Positions 46,281 to 57,329 of a stretch of DNA of 64,000 bases are shown one piece after another; positions within the stretch are counted from its first letter, which is position 1; each line of letters opens with the position of its first letter. The stretch comes from Bufo bufo. Lineage: Eukaryota > Chordata > Amphibia > Anura > Bufonidae. The translations under genes and the position numbers were made by a program. The notes below the pieces were generated by a model. The model did not search any database. It saw nothing but the letters and a program-made list of their open reading frames with translations, and was not told the origin of the DNA. The stretch spans positions 141,378,968 to 141,442,967 of the forward strand of contig NC_053390.1 in NCBI RefSeq assembly GCF_905171765.1, read 5' to 3'.

Positions 46281-47274
46281 TCTAGGGGGGGCTTACAGCA
46301 CTCAATGAAGCACCAGACAGCTGTACACGGACCACTGAGGTCTGTGGAAAGCAAAGCATGTAGCAGGCAGTAGAGTCATCCATATTTAACAGCAGGCTTT
46401 GTGCTAACATAGATATATTTTCGCCAGGAAGCTACAAATTGCTGTGTCAGACGGTTTTTAGGCGTAGAACTGATTCCATCACTGACTGTGTTATTCCGCT
46501 CAGCAATTTTCCAGCAGATAAAAAAAAAAAAAAACATTTTGTAAACATGACAGCTTGGTTTGCATATATGTATTCCTCTTAGACATCGATGTCATTTCTT
46601 CACTTAGCTTGTCAAAACAATTTATTTGCTTCCCTCGGATTTGCATGATCTAGTTAGCCGGTGAAAATCAAACCGCGTTCATTCAGTTTGGCAAATCATC
46701 ACTTCAAATGGCCAATAATCTCACTTCCAGAATCCCAACTAGATGAGCTGTGTGACTGGGGTGTGAAGCAGGGAGAAGACCCACACAGGAGCCGGACTAC
46801 AAATACACTGCGGTACACAAAATTATTTGCTATATGGCAAGTTTTTTTTGTACATCGGTTTATCTCAACATTATATGGGATAACTTGCTATTAGAATATT
46901 TTGGATGTGGCAATGCCAATTATTTTTTGGGGGGAAAAAGGTGAGTGAATTTTTGACATTTTAATAACTTTATTAAATGGTCTTATTTACTTTTAGTTCC
47001 CTTAGGATACTTATTATCTACCCTATTATGCTATTACTCCCTGCCAGGGGCCAACATGGAAGGCCTGGGGACCTTAATTAGGTCCTGTTGTTCAGCACCC
47101 CATAAACACAGGGTGGGGGGTGATGATTTGGGGACAGTCTAAGCGCTCAGATATCATGGTCGCTACTGACCACAGCATCTGAGGGGTTTAAATGGTCGGG
47201 ATTAGAGAAGATTTAATTTCTTGAAATTAGTTTCGTGTTCGATTTGGACCTGATTCGATTCTACAAGAATCCGA
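46281..47274. other. Upstream region, nothing recognised
   Basis: Mixed composition with an A run at 46521. No exon, RNA gene or repeat end is seen. Confidence 0.4.
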
Positions 47275-48355
47275 TAGAAACATAGAATGTGTCGGCAGAT
47301 AAGAACCATTTGGCCCATCTAGTCTGCCCAATATACTGAATACTATGAATAGCCCTTGGCCCTATCTTATATGAAGGATGGCCTTATGCCTATCCCATGC
47401 ATGCTTAAACTCCTTCACTGTATTTGCAGCTACCACTTCTGCAGGAAGGCTATTCCATGCATCCACTACTCTCTCAGTAAAGTAATACTTCCTGATATCA
47501 CTTTTAAACCTTTGCCCCTCTAATTTAAAACTATGTCCTCTTGTAGCAGTTTTTCTTCTTTTAAATATTCTCTCCTCTTTTACCTTGTTGATTCCCTTTA
47601 TGTATTTAAAAGTTTCTATCATATCCCCTCTGTCTCGTCTTTCTTCCAAGCTATACATGTTAAGGTCCTTTAATCTTTCCTGGTAAGTTTTATCCTGTAA
47701 TCCATGTACTAGTTTAGTAGCTCTTCTCTGAACTCTCTCCAAAGTATCAATATCCTTCTGGAGATATGGACTCCAGTACTGAGCACAATACTCCAAATGA
47801 GGTCTCACTAGTGCTCTGTAGAGCGGCATGAGCACCTCCCACTTCTACTGGTATTGCCTCTCCCTATACACCCAAGCATTCTGCTAGTATTTGCTGCTGC
47901 TCTATGACATTGTCTGCCTACCTTTAAGTCTTCTGAAATAATGACCCCTAAATCCCTTTCCTCAGATACTGAGGTTAGGACTGGATCACTGATTTTATAT
48001 TCTGCTCTTGGGTTTTTATGCCCCAGGTGCATTATCTTGCACTTATCAACATTTAAATTTTAGTTGCCAGATTTTTGACAATTCCTCTAGTTTTCCTAAA
48101 TCCTTTTCCATTTGGTGTATCCCTCCAGGAACATCAACCCTGTTACAAATCTTTGTGTCATCAGCAAAAAGACACACCTTACCATCAAGGCCTTCTGCAA
48201 TTTCGCTGATAAAGATATTAAACAATATGGGTCCCAGAACAGATCCCTAAAGTACCCTACTGGTAACAAGACCATGGTCTGGATATACCCCATTGACTAC
48301 AACCCTCGATATGCTCCAATTGGCCTGAAAATTGGTATATGACACTCTGGTGTCT
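47275..48355 (-). mobile_element. CR1-type LINE, 3' fragment
   Basis: On the minus strand the segment encodes the C-terminal half of a LINE reverse transcriptase. The frame is broken in places: a VPQGSVLGP-like block (about 48245, one residue changed), the catalytic FADDTK at about 48154-48173, then KIMHLG-like, EERDLGVIIS and LYRALVRPHLEYCAQYWSPY, followed by the LERVQRRATK region. The last open part runs 47835-47362. The element ends near 47280 in ACATTCTATGTTTCTATC, the short tail repeat of CR1-like elements. It is truncated at its 5' end and has frameshifts, so it is dead. Confidence 0.85.
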
Positions 48356-48399
48356 CCTAGGACATTTTTTTTAGGAAAATATGTAATTTCATGTTAATT

Positions 48400-49560
48400 T
48401 TTATGAATTTCAGTCCGTGTTCGGTCCGTGAAGATGTCCGTGTTTGATCCGTGTGTCCGTTTATTGCCCTATATGTATCAAGTGTATGTCACGGACACTG
48501 CCCAGCGGAAAATTAATTTCAAAAGGATCTTCAGTGAAAAACAGAGCAAACACATGTCCGTGTTATGTCCGTGTTTTTTCATGGACCCATAGACTATAAT
48601 GGGCGTGTTGGGTCCGCATCACAGACCAAAGTAGCCTCAGATTTTTTCACTGACCTACGTTCATTAAAAAAATACTGAAATACATCAAAATCAATGTATA
48701 CCTGTGCTGTCTGTGGAAAATGCAGACAGCACACGTCAGGAGACTGAGGGATCGGCGCACTAATACTGGGAACTTTTTCTGAGCTTGTCTTTATTTCAAC
48801 ACTGCCTATGTATATTCTCATTGGATTTAACCATCCAGAGTTACTTTTTCTTTTCTTTTTTTGGCTTTGTTGCGACGCTCTTTACTAACTTATGTGAGCC
48901 CATGTGTGTCGATCCCCCGGTTCTCCTCGGGTCTTTCCTCACTACGACATACCTGTTTACTGCTGTTTTTATGACAATGTGATTGTGTTTATTTACTAAA
49001 GAGAATTTTTGTACTTCTAATTGGAGTCGTAGTTCTATTGTTTGGGTATCGAATATTGATTATTGTAGTAATAAAGCATTCTATTAATTAATCCAACGAT
49101 TAATCGAGTACTCTAACAAGAAAAAACTAATTAAAAGAATGTTTTCCTATATAAAAACTCATCAGACCCCGTGCCATTAGTCCTCAGCTATATCAGCCCA
49201 GTCCATTCCATCAGCTCCCCCAGTGCCATCAGTCCTCTGTGCCATGCGCCCCCCCCCCCCCCCCAGTGCCATCAAGTTCCCCAATGCCACCTGTTTCCCC
49301 CTAGTGCCATTAGTAGTCTGTGCCATCAGCTGCCCACAATGTTTCTGCCGTTGTCGCTGACCACCTTACCCAGTTGGATTTGGCGGGGAAACAATCAGCG
49401 GAATGTTTGCTGCTTGATACACCTTAGCAAGTGATCAGTTGTGTGGCTACAGTCACACAGGCCGATAGCTCTAACAACATGGCAGCACTTCAAGTTACAC
49501 ATGATAGGAGGGAGGTGGAGTGGGAGCAATGCTCTGCCCTGCTGCTGTTAGGAATAATGC
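48400..49560. repeat. MITE fragments and a hAT-like remnant
   Basis: 48405-48620 contains repeated GTCCGTG motifs of the Harbinger-like MITE type. 49020-49560 contains CGATTAATCGAGTACTC, a palindrome I associate with a frog hAT-like repeat, and imperfect tandem CAGTGCCATCAG units between 49170 and 49340, broken by a run of about 21 C at 49242-49263. No target duplications were defined. Confidence 0.4.
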
Positions 49561-50019
49561 AGCATTTGTGCTGAAATATTTTTGAGCTATGCATCTTATA
49601 TCACAGGTTCAACAATAATTGTAATTTTTTTACAAAAATGCAGTAATTTGTCTGCTATGGACTATGTGTTCTATAACACAGGTATACAAATTGTGTTATT
49701 GGCATAATGCAACACGTTTAAAGAGCCTCAGTCAGCATGATCAACCCTAAAACTAGGCAGACAGCCTGGTAAGGTTAAAATGATACCCTTCTTTTGTCTG
49801 TATGTTAAACAGCTGCAGAGATATGAGCGCTTCTATTCATATATAAATGTGCACACCTGATCACCAGAGGGCAGGGCTGAATCCTTTGAGCGCTGATTTG
49901 TAACACCCCCCCCCCCCCCCTTCCCCTTGAAAGACAGGGCTAGACATCACATGTCCTTGCATGAACATATCATATACACTACTTACTATAGCATTACCAT
50001 GTTGAGAACAGAAGATATA
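49561..50019. other. Upstream region between repeats
   Basis: A TTAA-type MITE end (TTTAAAGAGCCTCAGTCAGC at 49719) opens a copy whose right end is not found. A run of 18 C sits at 49903-49920. Nothing else is recognised. Confidence 0.4.
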
Positions 50020-51063
50020 CACTCACCTAAAGAATTATTAGGAACACCATACTAATACGGTGTTGGACCCCCTTTTGCCTTCAGAACTGCCTTAATTCTA
50101 CGTGGCATTGATTCAACAAGGTGCTGATAGCATTCTTTAGAAATGTTGGCCCATATTGATAGGATAGCATCTTGCAGTTGATGGAGATTTGAGGGATGCA
50201 CATCCAGGGCACGAAGCTCCCGTTCCACCACATCCCAAAGATGCTCTATTGGGTTGAGATCTGTTGACTGTGGGGGCCATTTTAGTACAGTGAACTCATT
50301 GCCATGTTCAAGAAACTAATTTGAAATGATTCGAGCTTTGTGACATGGTGCATTATCCTGCTGGAAGTAGCCAGAGGATGGATACATGTTATCATTCTGT
50401 TTACGCCAAATTCGGACTCTACCATTTGAATGTCTCAACAGAAATCGAGACTCATCAGACCAAGCAACATTTTTCCAGTCTTCAACAGTCCAATTTTGGT
50501 GAGCTCGTGCAAATTGTAGCCTCTTTTTCCTATTTGTAGTGGAGATGAGTGGTACCCGGTGGGGTCTTCTGCTGTTGTAGCCCATCCGCCTCAAGGTTGT
50601 GCGTGTTGTGGCTTCACAAATGCTTTGCTGCATACCTCGGTTGTAATGAGTGGTTATTTCAGTCAACGTTGCTCTTCTATCAGCTTGAATCAGTCGGCCC
50701 ATTCTCCTCTGACCTCTAGCATCCACAAGGCATTTTTGCCCACAGGACTGCCGCATACTGGATGTTTTTCCCTTTTCACACCATTCTTTGTAAACCCTAG
50801 AAATGGTTGTGCGTGAAAATCCCAGTAACTGAGCAGATTGTGAAATACTCAGACCGGCCCGTCTGGCACCAACAACCATGCCATGCTCAAAATTGCTTAA
50901 ATCACCTTTCTTTCCCATTCTGACATTCAGTTTGGGGTTCAGGAGATTGTCTTGACCAGGACCACCCCCCTAAATGCATTGAAGCAACTGCCATGTGATT
51001 GGTTGACTAGATAATTGCATTAATGAGAAATAGAACAGGTGTTCCTAATAATTCTTTAGGTGA

Positions 51064-51066
<3 letters not shown>
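50020..51066 (-). mobile_element. Tc1-like (DD36E) transposon, internally deleted
   Basis: Near-perfect terminal inverted repeats start CACTCACCTAAAGAATTATT on the left and the same inverted on the right, over at least 29 bp. TA flanks both ends (50018-50019 and 51067-51068). The 1047-bp body holds one transposase on the minus strand (50052-50918) with an in-frame deletion and one stop. The right TA is the first unit of the TA microsatellite. The catalytic spacing of 36 fits the Incomer (DD36E) group. Confidence 0.9.
50052..50918 (-). pseudogene. Tc1-like transposase, stop codon and internal deletion
   Basis: The frame starts at ATG 50918 and stays in register to a terminator at 50052-50054 (289 codons with terminators). 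The N-terminus has a helix-turn-helix (LSISQSAQLLGFSRTTISRV). Asp in WSDESRFLL, Asp in FQQDNAPCH and Glu in LNPIEHLWD are kept, 36 codons apart for the last two. Two lesions are seen: RIWRKQNDN is followed almost at once by MYPSSGYFQQ, so about 60 residues normally found there in the family are missing; and a TAG at 50316-50318 follows KARIISN, where the family usually has Trp. The copy cannot encode active transposase. Confidence 0.88.

Positions 51067-51102
<36 letters not shown>
51067..51102. repeat. TA microsatellite
   Basis: About 18 TA units in a row directly between two Tc1-like elements. It is a simple repeat and probably polymorphic in length. Confidence 0.95.
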
Positions 51103-51105
<3 letters not shown>

Positions 51106-51111
51106 CATACA

Positions 51112-52701
51112 CACTGAACAAAGATCTAAACACAACACTTTCGGTTTTGCTCCCATTTTGCATGAGCTGAACTCAAAGATCTGAAACATTTTCTACATAC
51201 ACAAAAGACCCATTACTCTCAAATATTGTTCACAAATCTGTCTAAATCTGTGTTAGTGAGCACTTCTCCTTTGCTGAGATAATCCATCCCACCTCACAGG
51301 TGTGGCATATCAAGGTGCTGATTAGACAGCATGAATATTGCACAGGTGTGCCTTAGACTGCCCACAATAAAAGACCACTCTGAAACGTGGAGTTTGATCA
51401 CACAGCACAATGCCACAGATGTCGCAACGTTTGAGGGAGCGTGCAATTGGCATGCTGACTGCAGGAATGTCTACCAGAGCTGTTGCCCGTGCAATGAATG
51501 TTCATTTTTCTACCATAAGCCGTCTCCAAAGGAGTTTCAGAGAATTTGGCAGTACATCCAACCGGCCTCACAACCGCAGACCACGTGTAACCACACCAGC
51601 CCAGGACCTCCACATCCAGCATGTTCACCTCCATGATCGTCTGAGACCAGCCACCCGGACAGCTGCAGCAATAATCGGTTTGCATAACCAAAGAATTTCT
51701 GCACAAACTGTCAGAAACCGTCTCAGGGAAGCTCATCTGCATGCTCATTGTCCTCATCGAGGTCTGGACTTGAGTGGGCAAATGCTCACATTCGATGGCG
51801 TCTGGAACATCTGTTCACGGATGAGTCCCGGTTTTCAATGTTCAGGGCAGATGGCAGACAGAGTGTGTGGCATCGCATGGGTGAGCGGTTTGCTGACGTC
51901 AACGTTGGATCAACGTGGATCGAATGGCCCATGGTGGCGGTGCGGTTATGGTATGGGCAGGTGTATGTTATGGACAACAAACATAGGTGTATTTTATTGA
52001 TGGCATTTTGAATGCACAGAGATACCGTGACGAGATCCTGAGGCCCACTGTTGTGCCATTCATCCACAACCATCACCTCATGTTGCAGAATGTTAATGCA
52101 CGGCCCCATATTGCAAGGATCTGTACACAATTCCTGGAAGCTGAAAACATCCCAGTTCTTGCATGGCCAGCATACTCACCGGAAATGTCACTCATTGAGC
52201 ATGTTTGGGATGCTCAGGATCGGCGTATATGACAGCGTGTTCCAGTTCCTGCCAATATTCTGTAACTTCGCACAGCTACTGAAGAGGAGTGGACCAACAT
52301 TCCACAGGCCACAATCAACAACCTGATCAACTCTATGCGACAGAGATGTGTTGCACTGCATAAGGCAAATGGTGGCCACACCAGATACTAACCGGTTTTC
52401 TGACCCCCAGTAAGGCAAAACTGTGAAAATTTCAGAGTGGTCTTTTATTGTGGGCAGTCTAAGGCACACCTGTGCAATATTCATGCTGTCTAATCAGCAC
52501 CTTGATATGCCACACCTGTAAGGTGGAATGGATTATCTCGGCAAAGGAGAAGTGCTCACTAACACAGATTTAGACAGATTTGTGAACAATATTTGAGAGT
52601 AATGGGTCTTTTGTGTATGTAGAAAATGTTTCAGATCTTTGAGTTCAGCTCATGCAAAATGGGAGCAAAACCGAAAGTGTTGCGTTTATATTTTTGTTCA
52701 A
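51112..52701 (+). mobile_element. Tc1-like (DD34E) transposon with long terminal repeats
   Basis: Inverted terminal repeats of about 270 bp (left 51112-51385, right about 52430-52701) carry TCAAATATTGTTCACAAATC and CACAATAAAAGACCACTCTG in mirror. The left end begins CACTGAACA, while the last bases of the right end (TTTTTGTTCAAATT) are damaged. The plus-strand transposase is broken (51410-52391). It sits 45 bp from the element at its left and 15 bp from the hairpin at its right. Confidence 0.9.
51410..52391 (+). pseudogene. Tc1-like transposase, frameshifted
   Basis: The frame opens with MPQMSQRLRERAIGMLTAG and a helix-turn-helix (STRAVARAMNVHFSTISRL). After RGLDL (about 51775) the reading moves to another frame (LEWANAHIRWRLEHLFTDES), and again near 51905 to the frame that reads FIDGILNAQRYRDEILRP. 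The first catalytic Asp is present in FTDESRF. The second is Val: the block reads QNVNARPH where the family has Asp before NARPH. Glu in SLIEHVWD is present, 34 residues on. Stops follow WDAQDRRI and later before the end NGGHTRY. It is inactive. Confidence 0.88.
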
Positions 52702-52716
52702 ATTCCAGGAAGGATT

Positions 52717-53489
52717 TTAAAGGGTTTCTATCACTTCGTATGCCATAATTAGCTCTCAGACACTAGCGGATCGCTAGTGTCTGCTCTGGCCAACCATCCT
52801 AATATAAGAGCTTTTTGGGCAGCCGTTTTGCTAAAAAAATAACTTTTATAAATATGCTAATGAGCCTCTAGGTGCTATGTGGGCGTCATTAGCACCTAGA
52901 GGCTCCGTCTACCTTCATACACAGCCACCGCCCAGCGCGTCCCTCCAGCCCGCCCATCTCCTGATGAATGCGATCCTCCGTGTGACGCAACGGACGAATT
53001 CTCGCGCATGCGCCATGCGCGGCTGTATTCGGCGCATGCGCAGAGAATGTCTGACCGCTTCCCTGCTCAGACATCTCCACTGCGCCTGCGCCGATGACGT
53101 CATAGTGCTCCAAGGAACAGGCGCAGTGGAGATGTCTGAGCAGGGAAGCGGTCAGACATTCTCTGTGCATGCGCCGAATACAGCCGCGCACGGCGCATGC
53201 GCGAGAATTCGTCCGTTGCGTCACACGGAGGATCGCATTCATCAGGAGATGGGCGGGCTGGAGGGACGCGCTGGGCGGTGGCTGTGTATGAAGGTAGACG
53301 GAGCCTCTAGGTGCTAATGACGCCCACATAGCACCTAGAGGCTCATTAGCATATTTATAAAAGTTATTTTTTTAGCAAAACGGCTGCCCAAAAAGCTCTT
53401 ATATTAGGATGGTTGGCCAGAGCAGACACTAGCGGATCGCTAGTGTCTGAGAGCTAATTATGGCATACGAAGTGATAGAAACCCTTTAA
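52717..53489. mobile_element. 773-bp near-perfect hairpin MITE
   Basis: The ends are TTAAAGGGTTTCTATCACTTC and, inverted, GAAGTGATAGAAACCCTTTAA. The two arms of about 370 bp are almost identical in inverse orientation, with only a few differences and a loop of roughly 20-25 bp near 53095-53120. As a result the two strands read nearly the same: 146-codon open frames at 52877-53317 (plus) and 52889-53329 (minus) encode almost the same peptide, which has no recognisable domain. The CpG-rich arms keep their CpGs, which argues for a young insertion. Confidence 0.88.
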
Positions 53490-53674
53490 GTTTTTTTTTC
53501 TTTAGTTTTTTTTTCTCTCCCTCAATTACCCATAATAAAAGGCTATAGCCTTACTATACTAAGAATAGAGTTTTTTATGCTTAGAAAGCTAATACATATT
53601 AATGGTGTCTTTATAATCAAATTGTGCCTGTGAATAAACCAGCAATAAGTATTTATACGTACTCAATAGAGTAC

Positions 53675-54075
53675 GGCTAGGTCTACACGACAACAATAAG
53701 TCGTGTGACACATAGGGCACAGCTACACTGCAACATGTGTCGCGCAACATTTTGTCGCGCGACAATTTTTTATAATGATAGTCTATGGCAGGGATCAGCA
53801 ACCTTCGGCACTCCAGCTGCTGTGAAACTACAACTCCCAGCATGCAAACTTACTTGGCTGTTCTTGTAACTCCCACAGAAGTGAAAGGAGGATTCTGGGA
53901 GTTGTAGTTTCAGAACAGCTGGAGTGCCGGAGGTTGCTGATCCCTGGTCTATGGTGTCGCAATGGAATGGATTTTTTGTGACTGTCGCGTCGCAGCATGT
54001 CGCAGTGCGACAACATACCGTAGACTATCATTATAAAAATTGTCGCGCGACAAATGTCGTCGTGTAGACCTAGCC
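53675..54075. mobile_element. Harbinger-like MITE hosting a hAT MITE
   Basis: The ends GGCTAGGTCTACACGAC and, inverted, GTCGTGTAGACCTAGCC are flanked by TAC (53672-53674) and TAA (54076-54078). The interior repeats TGTCGCGCGACAA in both directions. A 158-bp hAT MITE with its own target duplication is inserted at 53789-53946. Confidence 0.78.
53789..53946. mobile_element. hAT MITE with perfect 8-bp duplication
   Basis: The ends CAGGGATCAGCAACCTTCGG and, inverted, AGGTTGCTGATCCCTG are flanked on both sides by GTCTATGG (53781-53788 and 53947-53954). CAGGG ends and an 8-bp duplication are the hAT signature. The arms pair over most of the 158 bp (CTACAACTCCCAGCATGC/CTGGGAGTTGTAG). Confidence 0.9.
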
Positions 54076-54078
54076 TAA

Positions 54079-54422
54079 AGCTACTTTCACACCAGCATTT
54101 TTGCTGGATCTGTCATGGATCAGCAAAAACGCTTCCGTTCTGATGATACAACCATCTGCATCCGTTATGAACGGATCCGGTTGTATTATCTTTAAAATAG
54201 CCACGACGGATCAGTCATGAACTCCATTGAAAGTCAATGGGGGACGGACCCGTTTTCTATTGTGTCAGAGAAAACTGATCCGTCCTGACACACAATGTAA
54301 GTCAATAGGGACGGATCCGTTTTCTTGGACACAATAGAAAACTGATCCGTCCCCCATTGACTTTCAGTTCATGACGTCTTGCTCCACATCCTACAGTGGA
54401 CAGAAAAACGCTGCTTGCAGCT
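54079..54422. mobile_element. Harbinger-like MITE, right half lost
   Basis: It begins AGCTACTTTCACACCAGC directly after the TAA that also ends the previous MITE, and it shares GATCTGTCATGGATC-like, TTCTATTGTGTCAG and GACAGAAAAACGCTGCTTGC blocks with 4712-5131. It stops after that block, so the right arm is missing. Confidence 0.7.
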
Positions 54423-54986
54423 ACAAATTTATGTGAAACTCATAAGGAATGTGATTTGTTTAGAAACAATTAGCTCATCACTAGTTGGGATCATAGTTAC
54501 CTCCAATCCCAGCCACTGCAGATGTCTGTCAGCTGCACAGAACGGTTGCCACCCATTGTGTATGGAACAGGCTCAGATACTTAAATTCCCTTAAGGTTAA
54601 AGGAGTCTTCCAGGACTAGACTATTGGTTGACTAGGTTTAAACACAGTGTCATACATTTGGCAGTGGCTGTGCCTAGTGATGCATCTCAGTTCCATTCAC
54701 TTGAACGAGCTGCAGTACCCACAACAGCCATGATAAACAATGAAAGGGCGCAATTTCTGTGGCGTCTGACCTCAACTGATCTGAAGGCCTACCCTAAGGC
54801 CATTAATATTACACTCCCAGAAAACCTGTATAACATGGGGCAGCTAACACATACCCTTTAGATTGTAAAGAGCCATGAATGTGGCCAGGCGGTACCACAC
54901 ATCCCATCAAAACACTAAATTAACATATCAAGCCCATGCTTTTCAACAAAGCCCCAAATTGTCGCTTTCTTTTCTTCTTTTTGTCA
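54423..54986. other. Upstream region between MITEs
   Basis: A T2-like start (TTAAAGGAGTCTTCCAGGAC) lies at 54598 and a CCCTTTAG end near 54855. The rest is unrecognised. Confidence 0.45.
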
Positions 54987-55281
54987 GGGCTCATTTGCAT
55001 GACCGTATTTATGTGTCCGCATCCATTCTGCAATTTTGCAGAAGGATTCGAACCCATTCATTTCAACGGGGCCGCAAAAAAAGTGTGCCGTCCGCAATCC
55101 ATAACTCCATTCCGTGGCTCGGCAAAAAAGAGCATGTTTTATTCTTGTCCGCAGTTGCAGACAAGAATAGGCATTTTTATCATAGGGCTGGCCATGGGCG
55201 CGCCGCAAATTGCGGAACGCACACGGCCGGTATCCATGTTTTGCAGAACTGCAAAACACATATGGTTGTCTGAATGAGCCC
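54987..55281. mobile_element. Harbinger-like MITE
   Basis: The ends GGGCTCATTTGCATGACCG and, inverted, GGTTGTCTGAATGAGCCC have flanks TCA (54984-54986) and TTA (55282-55284), one change from a TTA duplication. The interior has the ATTCTTGTCCGCAG/CAGACAAGAATAGG pair. It opens three overlapping short frames, none with a recognised product. Confidence 0.72.
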
Positions 55282-55604
55282 TTAGGACATGTAACAGGTC
55301 CTGGTGACTATGCTCTTTGACTCAGTGGGGCCCTTTCTTTTTTTGATCGGTAACACTGTAAAACTACATACTGTAAAGTGTCTAAAGGAGTCATGAGCAT
55401 AAATGATTCTTATTATTAGTTCTGTATGAGGGCTTGTGTGGTTTTCCTTCCAAGGATGCTTTCAGGTTACAGTCTGGTCCTGACCAAAGCTCACAGATCT
55501 TGAAGTGCTCGCATCTACAATTAAAGGGGTTGCCTAGCCATAGTCTCTCCTCATTGATCTGACACCTCGCGAGGACAGATGCAACTGTATGCTGGGGTGA
55601 GACA
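55282..55604. other. Upstream spacer
   Basis: TTAAAGGGGTTGCCTAGCC at 55521 is a T2-like left end. Otherwise nothing is recognised. Confidence 0.4.
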
Positions 55605-57329
55605 TAGGGTTAAGCGATATACCGGTCTTGGCGATATACCGTGGTATTAGGAAACCGCCATATTGCTGTTTCCTAATAACCACGGTATTTTGAGACGTCA
55701 TAGATACGGTCATGTGCGCTGACCACTTCAAAATCTGCGTCTGCAGCTGCCCGCCCCTGAATGTTTGAATACCACCAGTACAATTACTGCCCGCAGCGGC
55801 CGCCCCGACTCCTCCTCGCTCCTATAATGAAGTCTCCGCCCACCAACGTCTGAATCAGAGCGAGTGGCAGAAAAGTCTCTTAAGTTACTCCGAGACCGAG
55901 TCCAACCCCCACAGAGTTCACAACTTCGCCTGCGAGTGGAGAGAGAGACCCTAATATATATTACAGCCGGCCCCGACCTGAGTGAATAAAGGTGTAATGT
56001 CTGCCAAGACGGTGACCATGTATGTCTTCCACTGCGGCCATGTCTGAGTCTGACTCTGGCCTACTCCTTCCTGCCTGCAAGCTGCACCGCACTACTGCAC
56101 ATTGAAATAGCAGGCATTAGGGAATGAGTCCTTCCCCACTACCCCACACAATACATGACCAACAAGAAGACATTACTGTATGGTGGCCACAAGACATTCT
56201 TTTATTGGGGGCCACCATATGTCAGTATAATGTCACCTCGTGCTTGCCCCCACACAGTATAATGTTTCATTGTGGCTGCCCCCATACAGTAATGTCTCCT
56301 TGTAGCCGCCCCAGACAGTGCCCCATACAGATAACGTCTCCTTGTGGCTGCTGCTGCCCCATACAGTATAACGTCTCCTTGTGGCTGCCCCATACAGCAT
56401 AACGTCTCCTTGTGACTGCCCCATACAGCATAACGTCTCCTTGTGACTGCCCCATACAGTATAACGTCTCCTTGTGGCTGCCCCCATACAGTATAACGTC
56501 TCCTTGTGACTGCCCCATACAGTATAACGTCTCCTTGTGGCTGCCCCATACAGCATAACGTCTCCTTGTGGCTGCCCCATACAGTATAACGTCTCCTTGT
56601 GACTGCCCCATACAGTATAACGTCTCCTTGTGACTGCCCCATACAGTATAACGTCTCCTTGTGGCTGCCCCATACAGTATAACGTCTCCTTGTGGCTGCC
56701 CCATACAGTATAACGTCTCCTTGTGGCTGCCCCATACAGTATAACGTCTCCTTGTGGCTGCCCCATACAGTATAACGTCTCCTTGTGGCTGCCCCCATAC
56801 AGTATAACGTCTCCTTGTGGCTGCCCCATACAGTATAACGTCTCCTTGTGGCTGCCCCCATACAGTATAACGTCTCCTTGTGGCTGCCCCATACAGTATA
56901 ACGTCTCCTTGTGGCTGCCCCATACAGTTTAACGTCTCCTTGTGGCTGCCCCATACAGTATAACGTCTCCTTGTGGCCCCCATACAGTATAATGTCTCCT
57001 TGTGGCTGCCCCCATACAGTATAATGTCTCCTTGTGGCTGCCCCCATACAGTATAACGTCTCCTTGTGGCCCCTATACAGTATAATGTCTCATTGTGGCC
57101 CCCATACAGTATAATGTCTCCTTGTGGCTGCCCCATACAGTATAATGTCTCCTTGTGGCTGCCCCATACAGTATAATGTCTCCTTGTGGCTGCCCCATAC
57201 AGTATAATGTCTGCTTGTGGCCAAGTGTTTTTTTCTTTTAAATGGGTATTTATCGCGATACATATCGTTATCGCGATAAATTTCTTAATATAGTTATTGT
57301 GGGAATGTTTTTGATATCGCCCAACCCTA
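55605..57329. mobile_element. hAT-like element carrying a minisatellite
   Basis: The ends TAGGGTTAAGCGATATACC and, inverted, GATATCGCCCAACCCTA are flanked by GTGAGACA (55597-55604) and GTGGGACA (57330-57337), an 8-bp target duplication with one change. The 1725-bp interior starts with CGATATACCG and AACCGCCATATTG stems, then a GC-rich part, and is then mostly the 31-bp tandem array. A TATCGCGATA palindrome set lies near 57250-57280. No transposase is present. Confidence 0.82.
56262..57217. repeat. 31-bp minisatellite, about 30 copies
   Basis: The unit reads GTATAACGTCTCCTTGTGG followed by CTGCCCCATACA (31 bp). Roughly 30 units can be counted, with single-base gains where CCCC becomes CCCCC. 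Units in the middle carry AACG and units near both ends carry AATG. No frame of the minus strand has a stop within the unit, so long open frames of 200-385 codons appear there; because 31 is not a multiple of 3 the peptide cycles through all three frames. These are by-products, not genes. Confidence 0.95.

Noticed and set aside
52877..53329. Two 146-codon frames, one on each strand, with nearly the same peptide
   Set aside because: They are a mirror effect of the near-perfect hairpin; there is no domain and no conserved partner.
56262..57217. CRISPR-like array
   Set aside because: Units are contiguous without unique spacers, lie inside a hAT-like element, and the genome is vertebrate.
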